The position numbers and the translations under genes were made by a program. The notes under the pieces were generated by a model. The model worked only from the letters and a program-made list of their open reading frames with translations, had not been told where the DNA came from and made no database searches. A stretch of DNA of 7,549 nt. It comes from an uncultured Muribaculaceae bacterium. Lineage in GTDB: Bacteria > Bacteroidota > Bacteroidia > Bacteroidales > Muribaculaceae. Shown one piece after another: positions 4,703-7,549 of the stretch. The stretch spans positions 1-7,549 of the forward strand of contig CAJTYC010000097.1 in assembly GCA_910584185.1 (NCBI GenBank). Direction: 5' to 3'. Numbering within the stretch: the stretch's first letter is position 1; every line of letters begins with the position of its first letter.

Positions 4703-6382
4703 ATGAAAAGAATCAAGTACTTCGTGAGTGCGCTCTTAGCGTGCGCGATGGTAGGTCTTGCACCTTCCTGCTCTAAAGATGAACCCGGAGGTGGCGGCAA
4801 CAGTGGCGGCAGCATGTCGGGCGATGGTGACTACGGCAAGCTCGGCGACAACATGGTGGCCACCGGTGGCACACGCGCTGTGTCTTACACGCAGGGCATC
4901 CTGCTCGGCACCGTGGACTTCTCGAAGCTCGGCGACACCCACACTTTCGGCGTGGTGTATATGGAGGGTGTAGAGGAGAAAGAGGGACAGAAACCCTACG
5001 ACTACAACCTTTATCTCGTGTATAACGGTGATGATGTGGAGGAAGCCCAAGTCAACACCACAGCCGACGGCAAGTTCGAGAAGCAGCTCGTGGACCTTAT
5101 GCCCGGCACCACATACTACTACCGCTCATACATCAAGATCGGAAGCACCTACAACTATGCGGAAGTCAGGTCATTCTCTACGCTCGACCCCTCGTCGCAG
5201 ATCAACCTCGTGACCGGCGACCCGACAGAGGTGTGCGCACTGAGCACCATGCTCGTGGGCCGCGCCAGCATCGGTAACGTCAACAACGGCCTCGACCAGA
5301 TAGAGATAAAGGACCAGGAATATGGTTTCATCTATTCTGACGATGTTGCGCTTGGCACAGCCGAGACCCTGACAATGGAATATTGGGAGAACTGGGACAA
5401 CACCCACTTCGACACGCAGCTGAAGCCCGATGAGCCTAAAGAAGTCCTCACTGACCAGAACGCCAACACTGTGCTCCAGCAGCTCGCCACAGAACTTGTG
5501 CCCGGCACCACCTACTACTACCGCACTGTGTTCGTATGGAACGGCAAATACTTCTACAGCCCCGAGGTGAAGACCTTCACCACCCTCGGCCCGAGCAGCC
5601 TGACGGTGGGTACATTGAAGCCCGAAGAGGTGGGTGAGACATCAGCCATGCTCAAAGGCCACGTGCCATTTGAAAAAATCGGTGTGCAGAGTGTCAACGG
5701 CGGCTTCATGATCTCGAAGAAATACACCAACAAGAGTGAATTCGTGATGGATGAGTCAATGAGCATGTGGCCCTCAAGCAGCGACATATCTTATGTGTCA
5801 TGTTTGGTGTCGGAAGTTGATTTCATCACCATGATCAGCCATCTCGAGCCTAACACCGAGTATCATGTCTGCGCATTCGTGGAGCTCGGTAAGGAGAAGG
5901 ACACGACTGACAAATATGACCAGATAGTAAAAGGAAAACCCATCTATCTCTATGGCGACGTAATCACCTTCAAGACACTTGAACACAAGGCAGACATCAA
6001 TATCGAGTCGACCTACAGCTTCCCGTGGAAAGAGAATACCCAGACCGGAGAGTACTTATCGACCAACGACAGCCAGAGAAACTCAAGCTCGGCCCTCTTT
6101 ATCCAGGTGCGTCCGGAAGTTACCGGCACGTTGAACTTTGACTGGACAGTAGACTCTGAGCGCGACGGTGACTTCATGAACATCTATGTGGTGCCAGGCA
6201 TCAAGAGCACCGTGCCTTCGAGCACATATCTTGAGGATCAGAGAAGCGGCAAGGAAAGCGGCAAGTTCAGCTACAAGTGCAACTCCGTGGAGAACTTCAC
6301 GGTGGTGGTACAGTACAAGAAGGACAGCCAGAACGACTCGGGCCGCGACCGCGTGGTGGTAAGCAACATCCGATACGAGTGA
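4703..6382 (+). CDS. surface lipoprotein with Fn3-like modules
   Basis: This is a 559-residue lipoprotein. I start it at 4703 because MKRIKYFVSALLACAMVGLA followed by PSC is a full lipoprotein signal with lipidated Cys23; the frame is open further upstream to 4592, but that part overlaps the RNA terminator. The residues after the cysteine, SKDE, fit the acidic export signal that sends Bacteroidetes lipoproteins to the cell surface. A glycine-rich linker covers 29-42. Three fibronectin III-like modules follow, each ending in a similar pattern: LMPGTTYYYR (132-141), LVPGTTYYYR (265-274) and the weaker LEPNTEYHVC (381-390), each followed by a YxYxxxxxFxTL-like strand. Residues about 430-559 form a different, beta-rich end with LNFDWTV and FTVVVQYKKD strands, perhaps a ligand-binding sandwich; I cannot name it. 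No enzyme motif is visible. Adhesion or glycan binding is inferred only. A terminator lies 88 bp downstream. Confidence 0.88.
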   Translation: MKRIKYFVSALLACAMVGLAPSCSKDEPGGGGNSGGSMSGDGDYGKLGDNMVATGGTRAVSYTQGILLGTVDFSKLGDTHTFGVVYMEGVEEKEGQKPYDYNLYLVYNGDDVEEAQVNTTADGKFEKQLVDLMPGTTYYYRSYIKIGSTYNYAEVRSFSTLDPSSQINLVTGDPTEVCALSTMLVGRASIGNVNNGLDQIEIKDQEYGFIYSDDVALGTAETLTMEYWENWDNTHFDTQLKPDEPKEVLTDQNANTVLQQLATELVPGTTYYYRTVFVWNGKYFYSPEVKTFTTLGPSSLTVGTLKPEEVGETSAMLKGHVPFEKIGVQSVNGGFMISKKYTNKSEFVMDESMSMWPSSSDISYVSCLVSEVDFITMISHLEPNTEYHVCAFVELGKEKDTTDKYDQIVKGKPIYLYGDVITFKTLEHKADINIESTYSFPWKENTQTGEYLSTNDSQRNSSSALFIQVRPEVTGTLNFDWTVDSERDGDFMNIYVVPGIKSTVPSSTYLEDQRSGKESGKFSYKCNSVENFTVVVQYKKDSQNDSGRDRVVVSNIRYE

Positions 6383-6469
6383 TTCGCTTGATTGCGGAAA
6401 ATCATTAGAAAACAAGACAAAATAGTTTTCAAGTCCGTTATAATTCTCATACTGTACGTTTGTAGTAGT

Positions 6470-6502
6470 TTCGCCCGGGTGTACAGCCCGGGCGAACTTT
6501 TT
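6470..6502 (+). terminator. intrinsic terminator after the lipoprotein gene
   Basis: TTCGCCCGGG (6470-6479) and CCCGGGCGAA (6487-6496) form a perfect 10-bp stem with a 7-nt loop, followed by C and five T. It separates the lipoprotein transcript from the promoter that begins 7 bp later. The stretch 6383-6469 before it shows no gene or other clear signal. Confidence 0.88.
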
Positions 6503-6508
6503 ACCGGA

Positions 6509-6540
6509 TTTGGATAAACGAGTGGAAAAGAGTATATTTG
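6509..6540 (+). promoter_or_regulatory. Bacteroidetes-type promoter of the LRR-type gene
   Basis: TTTG at 6509-6512, a 20-nt spacer and TATATTTG at 6533-6540 give a perfect match to the Bacteroidetes consensus. Transcription should start near 6546, leaving a leader of about 130 nt before the start codon at 6679. A short inverted repeat (GCAAG at 6540-6544, CTTGC at 6553-6557) overlaps the expected start site. Confidence 0.8.
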
Positions 6541-6606
6541 CAAGAGGTAACGCTTGCGAACCAATCCGAAGACCAGCTATCAGGCCTTAATGCCATGAAA
6601 AACAAA

Positions 6607-6654
6607 TGACATAATGACAAAATGAATTATGACAAACTGACAATAAGACAAAAA
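6607..6654. repeat. 8-bp-period TGACA array in the leader
   Basis: TGACA or a close variant begins at 6607, 6615, 6623, 6630 and 6638, with AGACA at 6646, so the period is about 8 bp with one unit a base short. The array is in the untranslated leader of the LRR-type gene and is A-rich, as is common for Bacteroidetes leaders that lack a Shine-Dalgarno sequence. It creates several overlapping ATGA start-stop combinations. The motif and period match the array at 63-102. Confidence 0.5.
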
Positions 6655-6678
6655 CAACAACAAAACAACATAAGAAAA

Positions 6679-7116
6679 ATGAAGATTTACATTAGAAGTT
6701 TGGTGGCGGCAGCCGCCATCATCGGTGCCGCACCGGTTTGTGCGGTTCATGCAGAGGGAACTGAGGTAGTCGCTCCGGGCGAGACCGAGACTCCCGAAGT
6801 AGAGTGGATAGAGGTAAAGTTGGAGGCAGCCGGCACGCTCGGCGTCGAAGTGCTCTACAAGGTAGACAAACTCGAGGATGTCGTGAACCTGCGCGTCAGC
6901 GGTCCTTTGAATGCCCAGGACTGGGCCACCCTTAAGAACATGAGTCCCGTGCGTCTCGACCTTTCGAATGCCTCTGCCACTTCAATACCTCAAAGTGCTT
7001 TCTATAACAAATCAAGGTTGAATAGCTTCCTCTTCCCTCAGGGAGTCACTTCAATAGGAGAAAGCGTGTACACCCCATTCAATTGCGGTCATAGAGAGTA
7101 TCATCGTTCGGAATGA
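6679..7116 (+). CDS. truncated BspA-like leucine-rich-repeat secreted protein
   Basis: The 145-residue product has a Sec signal peptide (MKIYIRSLVAAAAIIGAAPV, cleavage after VHA at residue 25). An acidic linker (26-44) follows, then VEWIEVKLEAAGTLGVEVLY, a segment I associate with N-terminal caps of Bacteroidales LRR proteins. VRLDLSNASATSIPQSAF (91-108) and LNSFLFPQGVTSIGES (114-129) are the beginning of an LRR_5/BspA-type repeat ladder. Then the pattern breaks off into YTPFNCGHREYHRSE. Family members normally have many repeats, so this copy looks truncated. The +1 frame just downstream reads IESIIVRNDY, which fits the next LRR strand, and stops at 7171; a one-base insertion near 7080-7095 could explain the break. 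I start at 6679 rather than the in-frame ATG at 6622 because the latter adds a charged stretch that spoils the signal peptide. It may be a decayed gene. Confidence 0.7.
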   Translation: MKIYIRSLVAAAAIIGAAPVCAVHAEGTEVVAPGETETPEVEWIEVKLEAAGTLGVEVLYKVDKLEDVVNLRVSGPLNAQDWATLKNMSPVRLDLSNASATSIPQSAFYNKSRLNSFLFPQGVTSIGESVYTPFNCGHREYHRSE

Positions 7117-7193
7117 TTATTGTCGAGAACAATATCATGTTTATGTCAAAACTCCGTTCCCACAGGTGTAGCAAAGTTTTTTTGTTAAAAAAC

Positions 7194-7224
7194 TTGCGGG
7201 ATTCGATTTGGTGTATTAATTTTG
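7194..7224 (+). promoter_or_regulatory. Bacteroidetes-type promoter of a candidate small RNA
   Basis: TTG at 7194-7196, a 20-nt spacer and TAATTTTG at 7217-7224 fit the consensus, with only the first base of the -33 TTTG missing. Nothing downstream within the window looks like a protein gene, and a terminator follows about 70 bp later. Confidence 0.6.
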
Positions 7225-7230
7225 CGGCTT

Positions 7231-7322
7231 GTTGGTTTTGCGCAGTTTTTTATGCAGAATCTCGGATTGGAAATTATGATGAGTTGCCGCCGTGTCGGTT
7301 TGGTTAAAGTACCGACTTTTTT
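7231..7322 (+). ncRNA. candidate small RNA of about 90 nt
   Basis: The segment runs from the expected start site of the promoter at 7194-7224 to the T-run of the hairpin at 7294-7322. Apart from that hairpin, the fold is not obvious: GCGCAG and similar short pieces give only weak pairs. It contains an ATG at 7252 whose frame stays open to the window end, but that frame runs through two terminators and the GC-rich repeat, so I do not treat it as a gene. The alternative is that the terminator simply ends the LRR-type mRNA. Confidence 0.35.
7294..7322 (+). terminator. intrinsic terminator
   Basis: GTCGGT (7294-7299) and ACCGAC (7311-7316) form a 6-bp stem with an 11-nt loop, directly followed by six T. 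It can end both the candidate small RNA and read-through from the LRR-type gene, which has no closer terminator. Confidence 0.75.
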
Positions 7323-7414
7323 GAAGGCTGTCAGTGCGCAGTGCCGACAGTCAGGGTGGCTTCCCCTCCAGTCTCAGCAGCGCAACCCCCTCAATATCGC
7401 AAGTCAAGAAATAA

Positions 7415-7466
7415 GTGTCGCAGACTCAGAGCTTCCATCAGCTCTCGTCTGCGACACTTCTTTTTT
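7415..7466. terminator. large bipartite terminator hairpin
   Basis: GTGTCGCAGAC (7415-7425) pairs perfectly with GTCTGCGACAC (7447-7457), and an inner stem AGAGCT (7428-7433) pairs with AGCTCT (7440-7445). TTCTTTTTT follows on the plus strand. On the minus strand the hairpin is followed by TTATTTCTTGA, a weaker T-rich tail, so it may also stop transcripts entering from the right. No gene that needs it on the plus strand lies between it and the terminator at 7294-7322; the stretch 7323-7414 shows only a short CTGTC/GACAG inverted repeat. Confidence 0.8.
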
Positions 7467-7488
7467 GCTTAATTTTCTTTTCGCTTCA

Positions 7489-7532
7489 TTGTCGTCGCCG
7501 GAGGCTCCTCTCTCCCGGTGGCTTCGCTACGG
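7489..7532 (+). repeat. GC-rich interspersed repeat, copy 2
   Basis: This segment matches 817-860 at 42 of 44 positions; the differences are C to T in the CTCC[C/T]CTCCC block and G to T near the end (CGC[G/T]ACGG). The second change removes part of the TTCGCGA block that builds the long hairpin in copy 1, and the matching 3' arm is absent here. No gene is visible in the remaining bases to the window end. Confidence 0.75.
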
Positions 7533-7549
7533 GTGCATTCTTCAGGCTC

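Noticed and set aside
7113..7307. Plus-strand frame of 64 codons downstream of the LRR-type gene
   Set aside because: It overlaps the promoter and the candidate small RNA, has no recognisable signal or domain, and overlaps the preceding stop only by chance.
7252..7549. Plus-strand frame from ATG 7252, open to the window end
   Set aside because: It runs through two terminator hairpins and the GC-rich repeat, and its translation shows no protein-like pattern.

Overview
The window looks like chromosomal DNA from a gut-type member of Bacteroidales, most likely near Muribaculaceae. This rests on three things: four promoters of the Bacteroidetes form (TTTG or TTG, a 20-nt spacer, then TAnnTTTG), leaders without Shine-Dalgarno sequences, and protein types typical of the order (TlpA-like thioredoxin, DUF6029-type barrel, Omp28-type lipoprotein, Por-type C-terminal domain, Fn3-like surface lipoprotein, BspA-like LRR protein). 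The family-level placement is a judgement from memory of similar proteins, not a search result.

Left part, minus strand (about 4110 down to 1): one promoter at 4080-4110 reads through four genes in the order TlpA-like thioredoxin (3555-4049), DUF6029-type outer-membrane barrel (1812-3479), Omp28-related thioredoxin-fold lipoprotein (897-1718), and a small secreted protein with a Por/T9SS-type C-terminal domain (111-794). The gaps are 75, 93 and 102 bp and show no internal promoter, so I read this as an operon. It is an envelope operon with a redox theme: two members carry thioredoxin-type CxxC sites, and the other two carry closely spaced cysteine pairs in their exported parts. The gaps and the 3' end contain a GC-rich interspersed repeat with a hairpin, a 9-bp tandem array and an 8-bp tandem array.

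Centre: the divergent intergenic region (4111-4702) holds a diverged inverted copy of the GC-rich repeat, a 15-bp tandem array, a strong plus-strand promoter (4273-4304), and about 335 nt of highly structured RNA ending in a terminator (4553-4646). I could not assign this RNA to a known class. It lies 57 bp upstream of a lipoprotein gene (4703-6382) that has no promoter of its own, so it may be a regulatory leader or an independent RNA. It is the most interesting feature here.

Right part, plus strand: the lipoprotein has three Fn3-like modules and an unassigned C-terminal beta-rich region, and is followed by a terminator (6470-6502). Next come a promoter (6509-6540), a leader with an 8-bp-period array, and a short LRR-type secreted protein (6679-7116) that looks truncated, possibly by a frameshift. 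The last 430 bp have no convincing protein gene. They hold another promoter, a candidate small RNA of about 90 nt with its own terminator, a second large terminator-like hairpin (7415-7466), and a second near-identical copy of the GC-rich repeat. No tRNA, rRNA, CRISPR array, transposase or integrase was seen.
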